Assembly (NCBI RefSeq): GCF_031458235.1
Contig: NZ_JAVDYB010000001.1
Span: 4,299,001 to 4,363,000 of the forward strand
Source: Catenuloplanes atrovinosus
GTDB lineage: Bacteria > Actinomycetota > Actinomycetes > Mycobacteriales > Micromonosporaceae
Length of the DNA stretch: 64,000 nucleotides
Direction: 5' to 3'
Position 1 is the first letter of the stretch. Each line of letters opens with the position of its first letter. Below are positions 32,457-40,914 of the stretch, piece by piece. A program made the position numbers and the translations under genes. The notes beneath the pieces were generated by a model. The model worked only from the letters and a program-made list of their open reading frames with translations, ran no database searches and was not told the origin of the DNA.

Positions 32457-34004
32457 ATGACGCGCGACTATCTGATCATCGGTGCCGGACCCGCTGGTTT
32501 GCAGCTCGCCGCGCTGCTGGAGCGGGACGGCCGCGACTTCGCCGTGCTGGAGGCCGGGCCGGGGCCGGGCACGTTTTTCCGGACGTACCCGCGGCACCGG
32601 CAGCTGATCTCCATCAACAAGGTCTACACCGGACAGTCCGATCCGGAGCGGGCGATGCGGATGGACTGGAACTCGCTGCTGAGCGACGATCCGGCGCTGC
32701 GCTTCGCGCGGTACAGCCGCCGCTACTTCCCCGCGGCCGACGATCTGCTGCGCTACCTCGCCGACTTCGCCGCGCCGCTGGCGCACCGGATTCACTACGA
32801 CACCGCCGTCACCGGCGTGCGGCGCGCCGCCGACGGCACCTTCGAGCTGACCGATCAGTCAGGTGAGGTGCACCGGGGCCGCCGGCTCGTCGTCGCCACC
32901 GGCGTGTCGCGGCTGTACGTGCCGGAGATCCCGGGCGCGGAACTGGCCGAGCGCTATGACACGGTCAGCGTGGACCCGGAGGACTTCGTCGACCAGCGGG
33001 TGCTCATCATCGGCAAGGGCAACTCCGCGTTCGAGACCGCGGACGCGCTGATGGAGACCACCGCGGTCGTGCACGTGGCCGGCCCGCACTCGATCCGGTT
33101 CGCCTGGCAGACCCACTACGTCGGGCACCTGCGCGCGGTGAACAACAACTTCCTCGACACGTACCAGCTGAAGTCCGGCAACGCGGTGCTGGACGGCACG
33201 GTCGAGCGGATCGAACGGGTGCCGGCGGGCGGGTTCCGGGTCGAATTCCGCTACGCGCGCACGGTCGAGGCGGTCCGGGTGCTGCACTACGACCGGATCA
33301 TCCTCTGCACCGGGTTCCGGTTCGACGCCTCGATCTTCGACGGCACCGCCCGGCCGGAGCTGGCCATCAACGACCGGTTCCCGGCGCAGACCCCGGCGTT
33401 CGAGTCGGTCAGCGTGCCGGGCCTCTACGTCGCGGGCACGCTCACCCAGCAGCGCGACTTCAAGCGGTCCACCAACGGTTTCATCCACGGCTTCCGCTAC
33501 GCGACCCGGGCCCTGCACAAGATCCTGATGCAACGGTACGAGGACACGCCGTGGCCGGCCGCGACGCTGGACCCGGCCGGGGTCGCCGATGCGATCATCA
33601 CCCGGGTCAACCGCTCCTCCGGCCTGTGGCAGCAGTTCGGCGTGCTCGGCGACGTGGTCACGGTCGACGGTGAGACCGCGGCCTACCACGAGGAGGTGCC
33701 GGTCGCGTACCACCGCGAGGGCGGGCTCGGCGAGCACCGGCACGCGTTCGTGGTCACCCTGGAGTACGGCCCGGACCACGACGCCGTCGACCCGTTCGAC
33801 GTGTCCGTGCCGCGCATCCCGGAGAACGACCCGCTCGCCGCGCACGACGCCTCCTACCTGCACCCGGTGGTGCGCCACTACCGGGACGGCCTGCCGGACG
33901 GGGAGCACCACCTGGCCGAGAACCTGGAGAACCACTGGGACCTGCCGGCCGTGCACCGGATGCCGCTGGAGGTCTTCGTCAAGCAGTGCATCGGCGATGA
34001 CTGA
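32457..34004 (+). CDS. FOXRED2/ERFAD-like FAD-dependent oxidoreductase (copy 2)
   Basis: A 515-residue paralogue of the protein at 29311-30867, colinear over its full length: FAD loop GAGPAGLQ (residues 9-16), RTYPRHRQLISINKVYTG, DWNSLLSDDPALRF, NAD(P) loop GKGNSAFETAD, THYVGHLRAVNNNFLDTYQL, NGFIHGFRYATRALHKIL, LEYGPDHDAVDPFDV. The two copies probably catalyse related or successive oxidations, or act as a pair. Transcribed opposite to the ammonia-lyase from a shared symmetrical promoter region. Its stop overlaps the adenylating enzyme gene by 8 bp. Confidence 0.85.
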   Translation: MTRDYLIIGAGPAGLQLAALLERDGRDFAVLEAGPGPGTFFRTYPRHRQLISINKVYTGQSDPERAMRMDWNSLLSDDPALRFARYSRRYFPAADDLLRYLADFAAPLAHRIHYDTAVTGVRRAADGTFELTDQSGEVHRGRRLVVATGVSRLYVPEIPGAELAERYDTVSVDPEDFVDQRVLIIGKGNSAFETADALMETTAVVHVAGPHSIRFAWQTHYVGHLRAVNNNFLDTYQLKSGNAVLDGTVERIERVPAGGFRVEFRYARTVEAVRVLHYDRIILCTGFRFDASIFDGTARPELAINDRFPAQTPAFESVSVPGLYVAGTLTQQRDFKRSTNGFIHGFRYATRALHKILMQRYEDTPWPAATLDPAGVADAIITRVNRSSGLWQQFGVLGDVVTVDGETAAYHEEVPVAYHREGGLGEHRHAFVVTLEYGPDHDAVDPFDVSVPRIPENDPLAAHDASYLHPVVRHYRDGLPDGEHHLAENLENHWDLPAVHRMPLEVFVKQCIGDD

Positions 34005-35460
34005 CCGGCCGTACCCCCAGGTGATCCTGGACGTGCTCCGCGCGGCCGGCGACCGGACCGTGTTCGAGGACGGCGACCGGCACACCAGCGGCGCGCAGCT
34101 GCTCGACCTCGTGGGCCGGGTGCGCGGCGGCCTCGATCGGGCCGGCATCAAGCCGGGCGACGGCGTCGCGCTCGCGGTCGGCGTCACCGCGGAGGCGTTC
34201 GCGGCGATCGTCGCGGCGCACACGGCCGGCGCCCGCGTCACCGGCGTCCGCCCCGGCCTGCCCGGCGCGCACCTGGCCCACGTGATCGGGGACGCCACCG
34301 TGGTCGCCGACGCCACGCGCGCGGCGGACCTGCCCGGCGTGGACCCGCTGCCGCTCGGCGCGCTGCTGGACGGGCCGGCCGTGGACCCGGTGCCGGCCGC
34401 CCGGCCCGGCGACATCGCCCGGATCATGCACACCAGCGGCAGCACCGGGCTGCCCAAGGGCTGCCTGCAGACGTACGCGGCGATGGCGGCCGGCTGGGCC
34501 GCGCACCCCGGCCGATGGCCGCTCGCGCTGCGCCGGCTCGGGCCGCGGCTGCGCCGGCACCTGGTCTTCGGCACCCTGGCGAGCCAGGTGATGTTCGAGT
34601 ACGGCGTGATGGCGATCGCCGCCGGCGGCACCCTGGTCGCCGCCCGCCCGGACCTGCCCGGCGCGATCATCCGCCACCGCGCCACCTCCACCGTGATCAC
34701 CGTGGCGAAGCTGCGCGCCGTGGTCGAGGCCGCCCGCGCCGACCGGTCCGGGCTGGAGTCGCTGCGCGCGCTGATGGTCTCCGGCTCGCCGCTCGACCCG
34801 TCACTGCTGGCCGACGCGCTCGACGTGCTCGGCCCGGTCGTCTTCCACGGGTACGGCCAGACCGAGACCGGGATGATCGCCATGGTGTCGCCGGAGGAGA
34901 TGGGCGAGGCGCGGGTACGGGCGTCGGTGGGCAGGCCGCCGCCGGAGAACGCGGTCGAGATCCGCGACGCGGACGGGCGCCCGGTGCCCGCGGGCGAGGT
35001 CGGTGAGGTGTTCGTGCGTACCCCCGCGCAGGCCTGCGGCTATCTGGACGATCCGGTGGAGAGCGCGGCCGTGTTCGCGGGCGGCTGGGTGCGCACCCGC
35101 GACCTCGGCTTCCTCGACCCGGACGGCTACCTGCACCTGGCCGGCCGCGCCCGGGACGTGATCATCGTGAACGCGACCATCGTGTACGCGGTGCCGGTCG
35201 AGCGGGTCCTCGCGGCGCACCCGTCGGTGGCGGAGGCGCACGTGGTCGGCGCGCCGTCCGAGGCCACCGGCGAGGCGGTGCACGCGTTCGTCGTACCGGC
35301 CGGCGGGGTCGTCGATCCCGCGCCGCTGAGGGAGGCGGTGCGCGCGGAACTCGGCGAGGCGGCGGTGCCCGCGACCGTCACGGTGATCGACCGGACGCCG
35401 TTGACGGCCGCGGGCAAGCCGGACAAGCGGGCGTTGCGGCGCCCTATCGCGGGTCGGTGA
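33997..35460 (+). CDS. Acyl-adenylating enzyme (ANL superfamily acid-CoA ligase-like)
   Basis: A 487-residue adenylating enzyme with the phosphate-binding loop MHTSGSTGLPKG (about 140-151), GYGQTETGM (A5), VGRPPPENAVEI, RTRDLGFLDPDGYLHLAGRARDVI (A7-A8, partly) and the late Lys in TAAGKPDKRALRR (A10). It should activate a carboxylic acid with ATP and usually pass it to CoA. As second gene after FOXRED2-like copy 2, with a tyrosine-type lyase next door, a coumarate-like or amino acid substrate is a reasonable guess. No carrier protein domain is attached. Ends 17 bp inside the convergent SIMPL gene. Confidence 0.88.
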   Translation: MTDRPYPQVILDVLRAAGDRTVFEDGDRHTSGAQLLDLVGRVRGGLDRAGIKPGDGVALAVGVTAEAFAAIVAAHTAGARVTGVRPGLPGAHLAHVIGDATVVADATRAADLPGVDPLPLGALLDGPAVDPVPAARPGDIARIMHTSGSTGLPKGCLQTYAAMAAGWAAHPGRWPLALRRLGPRLRRHLVFGTLASQVMFEYGVMAIAAGGTLVAARPDLPGAIIRHRATSTVITVAKLRAVVEAARADRSGLESLRALMVSGSPLDPSLLADALDVLGPVVFHGYGQTETGMIAMVSPEEMGEARVRASVGRPPPENAVEIRDADGRPVPAGEVGEVFVRTPAQACGYLDDPVESAAVFAGGWVRTRDLGFLDPDGYLHLAGRARDVIIVNATIVYAVPVERVLAAHPSVAEAHVVGAPSEATGEAVHAFVVPAGGVVDPAPLREAVRAELGEAAVPATVTVIDRTPLTAAGKPDKRALRRPIAGR

Positions 35461-36163
35461 ACGACCACTCGACGGTGACCGTCGCCGTCAGCGCCTGCGT
35501 GCCCGGCTCGATCGGCACCGCGGCGTCCGCCGCGCCCGCGCCCAGGGCGTAGGACTGCTTGTCCGCTCCCGAGTGACCGGGGGCGTCCTCGGTCACCCTG
35601 ACCACCCGGTCCAGCGCGCGGCCGGCCTGGTGGGCGTACAGCTCGGCCTTGGCGCGGGCGTCGGCGAACGCCCGCTGCCGCGCCTTGGCCAGCACCGCGG
35701 CCGAGTCCTCGATCACGAACGACACGCCGTCCAGCCGGGCGGCGTCACCGCCGGCCGCGATCGCCGCGGACATGATCGCGCCGGCCTTCGGCAGATCCCG
35801 CACGGTGGCGTCGAGCTCGTACCGCGCGCTGTACCCGGTGACCTTCTGCTCGTCGTCGACGGTGGAGTCGACGGTGACGTCCGACGTGCGCAGGTCGGCC
35901 CGGGCCACCCCGGCCCGCAGCAGGGCGTCCCGCATCCGGACCGCCGCCGCGCTCGCGTCGTCCATGGCCTTCGCGACGGTCGGCGCGCTGGTCTCCACCG
36001 CGAGGCTGACGGCGGCCGTGTCCGGCTCACCGTAGGCCTCGCCGGTGCCGGTGACGACCACGCCCTCGACGGGCGGAGCGGTGGTGGAGGCGTGCGCCGG
36101 GGCGGCGGGCAGCCACGCCGCGGCCAGGAGAAGGGTCGCCAGGGCAACGCGCATATCGTTCAT
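35444..36163 (-). CDS. SIMPL-domain (DUF541) periplasmic/secreted protein
   Basis: A 239-residue protein with a signal peptide (MRVALATLLLAAAWLPAAPAHA after a short start) and a SIMPL domain: VVVTGTGEAYGEPDTAAVSL (about residues 37-56), YSARYELDATVRDL, ARQRAFADARAKAELYAHQAG. Family members are oxidative-stress or envelope proteins of undefined activity. I use the ATG at 36163 with GAGGG five bases upstream. Convergent, with 17 bp overlap, to the adenylating enzyme. Confidence 0.88.
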   Translation of the reverse strand: MNDMRVALATLLLAAAWLPAAPAHASTTAPPVEGVVVTGTGEAYGEPDTAAVSLAVETSAPTVAKAMDDASAAAVRMRDALLRAGVARADLRTSDVTVDSTVDDEQKVTGYSARYELDATVRDLPKAGAIMSAAIAAGGDAARLDGVSFVIEDSAAVLAKARQRAFADARAKAELYAHQAGRALDRVVRVTEDAPGHSGADKQSYALGAGAADAAVPIEPGTQALTATVTVEWSFTDPR

Positions 36164-36264
36164 TTCCACCCTCTAGTGTCGATTTACCCCCATTTAACGC
36201 CGTGGACGGCGACTTCATCGGCTTTTCGGCCACCGCCGTGCCGCCGCCGTCCCGGGACAACCGG

Positions 36265-37827
36265 TCAGGCGGGCTTCTTGCCGGCGGGCTTGCCGGGCTT
36301 CTTGTCCGTGGGCTTCTTACCGGCCGGCTCCGGCTTGGCGGCGGGCTCCGGCACGGCGGCGGGCCCCGGCTCAGCGGCGGGGGCGGGGGCGGGGGCCTGC
36401 GGTTCCGTGCCGGTCGCGGCCGGTGGCGCGGACGACGGGGCCGACGTGGGTGGGGCCTGGACCGACATCTCGGCGCCGCAGACCACGTCGTTGACGGTGA
36501 AGGACGCCGGGAGCATCACCGTGGTGCGGTAGGAGGCGTCGAACGAGGCGCTGGTGGCGGCGCCGGGGGCGAGCGCGGCGCCGGAGGCCTCGACGAGGTC
36601 GCCGGTCTGCCGCCAGGTGACGTCGGAGCCGCGCAGCAGCTTCTGCTCCCCCGGCAGCCGGAACGACAGCGTCCACCCGTCGACGGCGCCGGAGCCGGTG
36701 TTGGCGACCGTCACCGCGGTCTCCGCCTCCCCGGCGGAGGTGATCTGCGTGGTGTAGGTGACCCGGCAGGTCAGCGCCGGCGCGGCGGCGGCCGGCTCCG
36801 GCCTCGGCCCACCGGGCCAGTAGATGACGGCGGTCGTGGCCGCGGCGGCGAGCAGGGCGCCGCCCACGGCTATCCGGTGGCGTACCGGCAGGTGTGGAAT
36901 CTTCCGGGCGCGGACGGTCGGCGGCCCGGTCACGGGCGCGGTGGCCTCCCGCTCCTCCAGCCCGGTGCGCAGCGTCGACGGCGGCAGCCCGGTGATCAGC
37001 GTGGACGGCGGCAGCCCGGCGGCCCGGCGGAGCACGCGGACCGCGGCGATCGCGGCGGGGCGCTGCGCGGGCGCCTTGTCCAGGCAGTGGCGCACCAGGT
37101 CGACGACCTCGTCCGGAAGGCCGGCGATCTCGGGCAGCGGCGCCGGCTCGCGGTAGCGGTGGGCCTTGAGCATCTGCGTCGTCGTGGACGCGTTCCACGG
37201 CATCCGGCCGGCCAGCATCAGGTAGAGCAGCAGGCCGAGCGCGTACACGTCGGTGGCGGGCCGGACCATCCCGCCGGCCAGGCGCTCCGGGGCCAGGTAG
37301 GCGGGGGTGCCGAGGATCTGGCCGGAGTCCGCCTCGAGCTCGCCGACGGCGGCGGAGATGCCGAAGTCGACCAGCTTCACGCCGCCGGAGTGGACCATGA
37401 CGTTGGCCGGCTTGACGTCGCGGTGCACCACGCCCCGGTCGTGCGCGGCCGCCAGCGCCGCCGCCACCTGGGCGCCGATCACGACGGCGACCTGCCAGGA
37501 CAGCGCGCCGGCGCGCAGCAGGGCGCTCAACGGACGGCCGCCGACGAGCTCCATCACCACGTACGGCATGGGCACGCCGTCGATCTCGGTCTCGCCGTAG
37601 TCGTACACCTCGACCACGTTGTCGTGGCGCAGACTGGCGGCGGCGCGCGCCTCCGCGTACATCCGGCCCAGCGCCTCGGGATCGGCGGACACGTCGGCGG
37701 AGAGAACCTTGACCGCCACCTCACGCCCGAGGACGGTGTCCTCGGCCCGCCACACGACGGACATGCCGCCATCACCCAGCGGCTCACGCAGCAGGTAGCG
37801 CCCGCCGACCTGTCGTCCATCCCACAC
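36265..37827 (-). CDS. Ser/Thr protein kinase with CBM2-like extracellular domain
   Basis: A 520-residue transmembrane kinase. Kinase domain residues about 8-265: Gly loop LGDGGMSVV, Lys in VAVKVL, VVHRDVKPANV, LVDFGIS, GTPAYLAPERL. A single TM helix follows (AVGGALLAAAATTAVIYWP, about 325). The outer part starts CRVTYTTQI and runs VTVANTGSGAVDGWTLSFRL, ending SFTVNDVVC: the two Cys and the NTGS..GWTL block are those of the family 2 carbohydrate-binding module. A Pro/Ala tail with Lys-rich repeats (GKKPTDKKPGK) ends the protein. GTG at 37827 chosen; TTG upstream possible. A cell-wall sugar sensor is a fair inference. Confidence 0.88.
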   Translation of the reverse strand: MWDGRQVGGRYLLREPLGDGGMSVVWRAEDTVLGREVAVKVLSADVSADPEALGRMYAEARAAASLRHDNVVEVYDYGETEIDGVPMPYVVMELVGGRPLSALLRAGALSWQVAVVIGAQVAAALAAAHDRGVVHRDVKPANVMVHSGGVKLVDFGISAAVGELEADSGQILGTPAYLAPERLAGGMVRPATDVYALGLLLYLMLAGRMPWNASTTTQMLKAHRYREPAPLPEIAGLPDEVVDLVRHCLDKAPAQRPAAIAAVRVLRRAAGLPPSTLITGLPPSTLRTGLEEREATAPVTGPPTVRARKIPHLPVRHRIAVGGALLAAAATTAVIYWPGGPRPEPAAAAPALTCRVTYTTQITSAGEAETAVTVANTGSGAVDGWTLSFRLPGEQKLLRGSDVTWRQTGDLVEASGAALAPGAATSASFDASYRTTVMLPASFTVNDVVCGAEMSVQAPPTSAPSSAPPAATGTEPQAPAPAPAAEPGPAAVPEPAAKPEPAGKKPTDKKPGKPAGKKPA

Positions 37828-37944
37828 CGCGCTGCTATGCCCCCGCCGCGGTGCGGGCAAACGCGCCCACGTTTGCCGCCCGGAAAGCGTGGTAACCGAC
37901 GGCTCCTGACCAGTGATTTCTCCACTCAGCGAAGAGGTGACGGC

Positions 37945-39054
37945 ATGAACCTCGACAACCTGCGGCCACTACTGCTCCGCCCCGGCACCTGGGCATCCGT
38001 CTACCTGGACGCCACCCGGGCCGGCGAGAACGCCGGCCACGAGATCGAGCTGCGCTGGCGCGCCCTCCGGGAACGGCTGGCGGAGCAGGGCGCCGACGCG
38101 GCCACGCTCGACGCGGTGAGCACGGCCATCTCCGACCATCCCTACCAGCCCGGCCGGTACGGACTCGCCGTGTTCGCCTGCGACGGCGAGGTGGCCATGG
38201 TGGAGACGCTGCCCGCTCCCCCGCCCGCCGACGAGGCCGAGCTGGCACCGCTGCCACACGTCATGCCGCTGCTCAGGCAGCGCCACGCCCAGGTGCCGTA
38301 CGTCCGGGTCCTCACCGACCGGACCGGCGCCGACCTCGAGGCCCTGTCCGCCGGCGGCGTACCCCGGCACCAGCAGGTCGAGGGCAGCGCCACGTTCCCG
38401 CTGCGGAAGGTGCACGCCGGCGGCTGGTCCCACCGGCACTACCTGCAGGCCGTCGAGGAATCCTGGAAGCGCAACGCCGGCGACGTGGCCGCGGCCGCGG
38501 CCGATCTCGCCGACGCCGTCGGCGCCGAGTTCATCGTGGTCGGCGGCGACGTCCGGGCCGTGCAGACCTTCACCGGCCGGCTGCCGAAGCGCTGGCAGGA
38601 CCGGGTCATCGCCACCGACGCCGGATCCCGGCACGCCGGCGCCGACGAGTCCGCCCTGGACGACGTGATCATCCAGGCCGTCGCCGACCGCTCCGACCAG
38701 CACACCCGCGAGATCCTCGACCGCTACCGGGCGCAGGAGGCCGACGGTACGGCCGGCAGCGGCCTGACCGACGTGGTCGCCCGCCTCCAGCGCCGCCAGG
38801 TCGACACGGTCCTGCTCGCCGACGACCCCTCCTCCACCGACACCCTGTGGATCACCCCCGACGACCCGGCCCTCATCTCGGTCGACGACCACGTCCTGCG
38901 CGAGGCCGGCGTCGAGAATCCCCGGAAGGTACGGGCGGACGCCGCGCTGACCCGCGCGATCGCCGCCTCCGGGGCCACCCTCGTCCTACTCGACCCGGAC
39001 GACACCCCACTGGACCACGGCATCGGCGCCGTCGTCCGCTACCCGGGCGGCTGA
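37945..39054 (+). CDS. baeRF-family (Vms1/eRF1-like) protein
   Basis: A 369-residue protein. The N-terminal segment LLRPGTWASVYLDATRAGEN and the centre VRVLTDRTGADLEALSAGG fit the baeRF2 group of bacterial/archaeal eRF1-like proteins; the third part has VVARLQRRQVDTVLLADDP and GVENPRKVRADAALTRAIAA, the L7Ae/eRF1 domain-3-like portion. Such proteins are thought to act on stalled ribosomes, but this is not proven for bacteria. RBS GAAGAGG precedes the ATG. Divergent from the kinase gene. Confidence 0.75.
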   Translation: MNLDNLRPLLLRPGTWASVYLDATRAGENAGHEIELRWRALRERLAEQGADAATLDAVSTAISDHPYQPGRYGLAVFACDGEVAMVETLPAPPPADEAELAPLPHVMPLLRQRHAQVPYVRVLTDRTGADLEALSAGGVPRHQQVEGSATFPLRKVHAGGWSHRHYLQAVEESWKRNAGDVAAAAADLADAVGAEFIVVGGDVRAVQTFTGRLPKRWQDRVIATDAGSRHAGADESALDDVIIQAVADRSDQHTREILDRYRAQEADGTAGSGLTDVVARLQRRQVDTVLLADDPSSTDTLWITPDDPALISVDDHVLREAGVENPRKVRADAALTRAIAASGATLVLLDPDDTPLDHGIGAVVRYPGG

Positions 39055-39097
39055 AGCCACCTACCCCGTTCCTCGGCCGCGCGGCGATACTCCCTGT

Positions 39098-39592
39098 GTG
39101 ATCGAATTGCCGCACGGCCCGTCCGGGCTCTCCCGGGCGACCTGGACGGATGCCGACTTCGCCACCATGGGCTGGCACGACTGCCGGATTCACGCGATCA
39201 GTATCGGCGAGTACGACGACGGCACGCTCCCACCCGCGAGGATGCTGCTGGACGTGGACTACATCGTGCGCTGGGTGCCACCGGCCCGCGGAGCGAAACA
39301 CTTCACGTTCTGGATCGCGCCGGCGACGCTGGTGTTCCACCAGGCGTGGGCCATCAGCGGCGACCTCGGCCCGCTGCACGAGGCGCTGGAGATCTCGGGC
39401 ATTCACCGGACCGACGCGACCGACGGCACCGTCGATCCGGTCTGGCACATCGAGGGCCACAATTTCGATCTACGGCTGCGTGCCGCCGGTTACACGCAGT
39501 TCATCAGGATGCCGCCCCGGCACGTCCCCCGGCAGGTTCTCACCTCGGCCGAGCGGTCCGGGATCAGTTTCGCCGAGCGGCCGTTCGCCTGA
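39098..39592 (+). CDS. Hypothetical protein
   Basis: A 164-residue protein starting at GTG 39098. Sequence is mixed and looks real (WTDADFATMGWHDCRIHAIS, LLDVDYIVRWVPPARGAKHF, FWIAPATLVFHQAW, WHIEGHNFDLRLRAAGYTQF), with several Trp and His but no signal peptide or TM helix. I do not recognise the family. It lies 43 bp after the baeRF gene and could be co-transcribed with it. Confidence 0.6.
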   Translation: MIELPHGPSGLSRATWTDADFATMGWHDCRIHAISIGEYDDGTLPPARMLLDVDYIVRWVPPARGAKHFTFWIAPATLVFHQAWAISGDLGPLHEALEISGIHRTDATDGTVDPVWHIEGHNFDLRLRAAGYTQFIRMPPRHVPRQVLTSAERSGISFAERPFA

Positions 39593-39742
39593 CCGCGCCG
39601 AACGGTTCGGTCCTACGCCGGCCAACCGGCGGATCAACGCGATCACTTCGGCGGCGCGGTCCCCGCGCCGCCGAAGTACGCGTTGCCGCCCCGCCGGTAG
39701 CGGAACGGGACCGGTTCCTCCCACCGCGAACGCCCGCGGAGG

Positions 39743-40882
39743 CTAGAGCGCGAGCGACACGGTGGGCTGCACGTCGAACGCGAGCCGGCCCTCGTCCTCG
39801 GCCAGGATGTACGGCGTGAAGAACGGATGCCGGGTGCCGACGGCGACGTCCCGCCAGAAACGCTGCAGCGGGTTGTCGTCCGCGAACCCGCTCGCCCCGT
39901 GCAGGTCGAGCAGCAGCTCCATCGCCTCGCGGCACTCCCGGGCGGCCGTCGACAGCTCGACGCGCAGCTCGACCCGCTCGGCGACCGGCAGCCGTCCGCC
40001 CACCGGCAACTCGTCGAGAACGTCGGCCACCCGGACCGTACGCCGCATCGCCGTATCGGTACGCCGCATCGCCTCGGTGAACCAGTACCGCCCGAGCGGG
40101 GAGTCCGCGACCCGGGCGTAGGTCGTCAAGTACGGTGCCCGGCCGCCGGCGACCGCCGCCGCGACCAGGTCCCGGGCTCCACGGGTCGCCCCGATCATCG
40201 GGGCGAGCGCCGCCAGTCCGCCGGTGAACATCGATTCCGGCGGAATCGACCGCGCCGGGCCGGCAGCACCCGGGACGTTCACGAACCCGTCCGGCACGAA
40301 AACGTCCTCGGCCACCAGAGTGTGGCTGCTCGTACCGGCGAGGCCGGCCGCCCGCCAGGTCCGCTCCACCGACAGGTCGGAGACCGGCACCAGGGCCATG
40401 GCCACGGCCGGCGTCTCGCCGTCCGGCAGCGGCACCCCGACCATGGCCAGGGACGCCAGTTCGGAACCGGACGCCATCGCCCATCGCCCGGAGACTCGCA
40501 GGCCACCGGGCACCCGTACCCCGCTGCTCTGCCGCGACATCACGTTGGAGGCGCAGCACACGGCGTCCGGGTCGGCCAGGACGGCGTCCTGTCCCTCGGC
40601 CGACAGCATCAGCCGGGCCACGCCCTTGTTCGAGGCGTTCAGGCCGACGACCCACGCGGTGGACGGGCAGCCGCGGCCGAGTGCGGCGAGCACCTCCACC
40701 AGCGTACGCAGATCGGCCTCCTGCCCGCCCGCCGCGCGCGGCACCGTGAGCGCGAACAGTCCGGCGGCCCGGACCGCCGCCACACTGTCCGGCGCCGGCA
40801 TCAACTCGCGTTCGGTACGCGCCGCGTTAGCCGCCAGCGTGGGCACCGTCTTGCGGGCGGCGTCCAGCAATGCTTCGTTCAT
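39743..40882 (-). CDS. Acyl-CoA dehydrogenase-like flavoprotein (possible flavin monooxygenase)
   Basis: A 379-residue acyl-CoA dehydrogenase-fold protein: AAGLFALTVPRAAGGQEADL (about 39-58), GCPSTAWVVGLNASNKG, LRVSGRWAMASGSELASLAM, LHGASGFADDNPLQRFWRDV (C-terminal helix bundle). The usual catalytic Glu region is not obvious and the last block resembles two-component flavin hydroxylases of the HsaA/DszC type, so it might be an oxygenase needing reduced FMN. Upstream and on the same strand is an MmyB-type regulator, with 32 bp between them; the two probably form one unit. Confidence 0.8.
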   Translation of the reverse strand: MNEALLDAARKTVPTLAANAARTERELMPAPDSVAAVRAAGLFALTVPRAAGGQEADLRTLVEVLAALGRGCPSTAWVVGLNASNKGVARLMLSAEGQDAVLADPDAVCCASNVMSRQSSGVRVPGGLRVSGRWAMASGSELASLAMVGVPLPDGETPAVAMALVPVSDLSVERTWRAAGLAGTSSHTLVAEDVFVPDGFVNVPGAAGPARSIPPESMFTGGLAALAPMIGATRGARDLVAAAVAGGRAPYLTTYARVADSPLGRYWFTEAMRRTDTAMRRTVRVADVLDELPVGGRLPVAERVELRVELSTAARECREAMELLLDLHGASGFADDNPLQRFWRDVAVGTRHPFFTPYILAEDEGRLAFDVQPTVSLAL

Positions 40883-40914
40883 GGCAGTCGTGTCTTCCTT
40901 CGTACGGGGGAACG

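Noticed and set aside
25474-35460. An enediyne or glycopeptide cluster, suggested by a MIO enzyme plus antiporter or by a hydroxymandelate-oxidase-like gene.
   Set aside because: No PKS, NRPS, carrier protein, 4-hydroxymandelate synthase or hydroxyphenylglycine transaminase gene is visible in the window.
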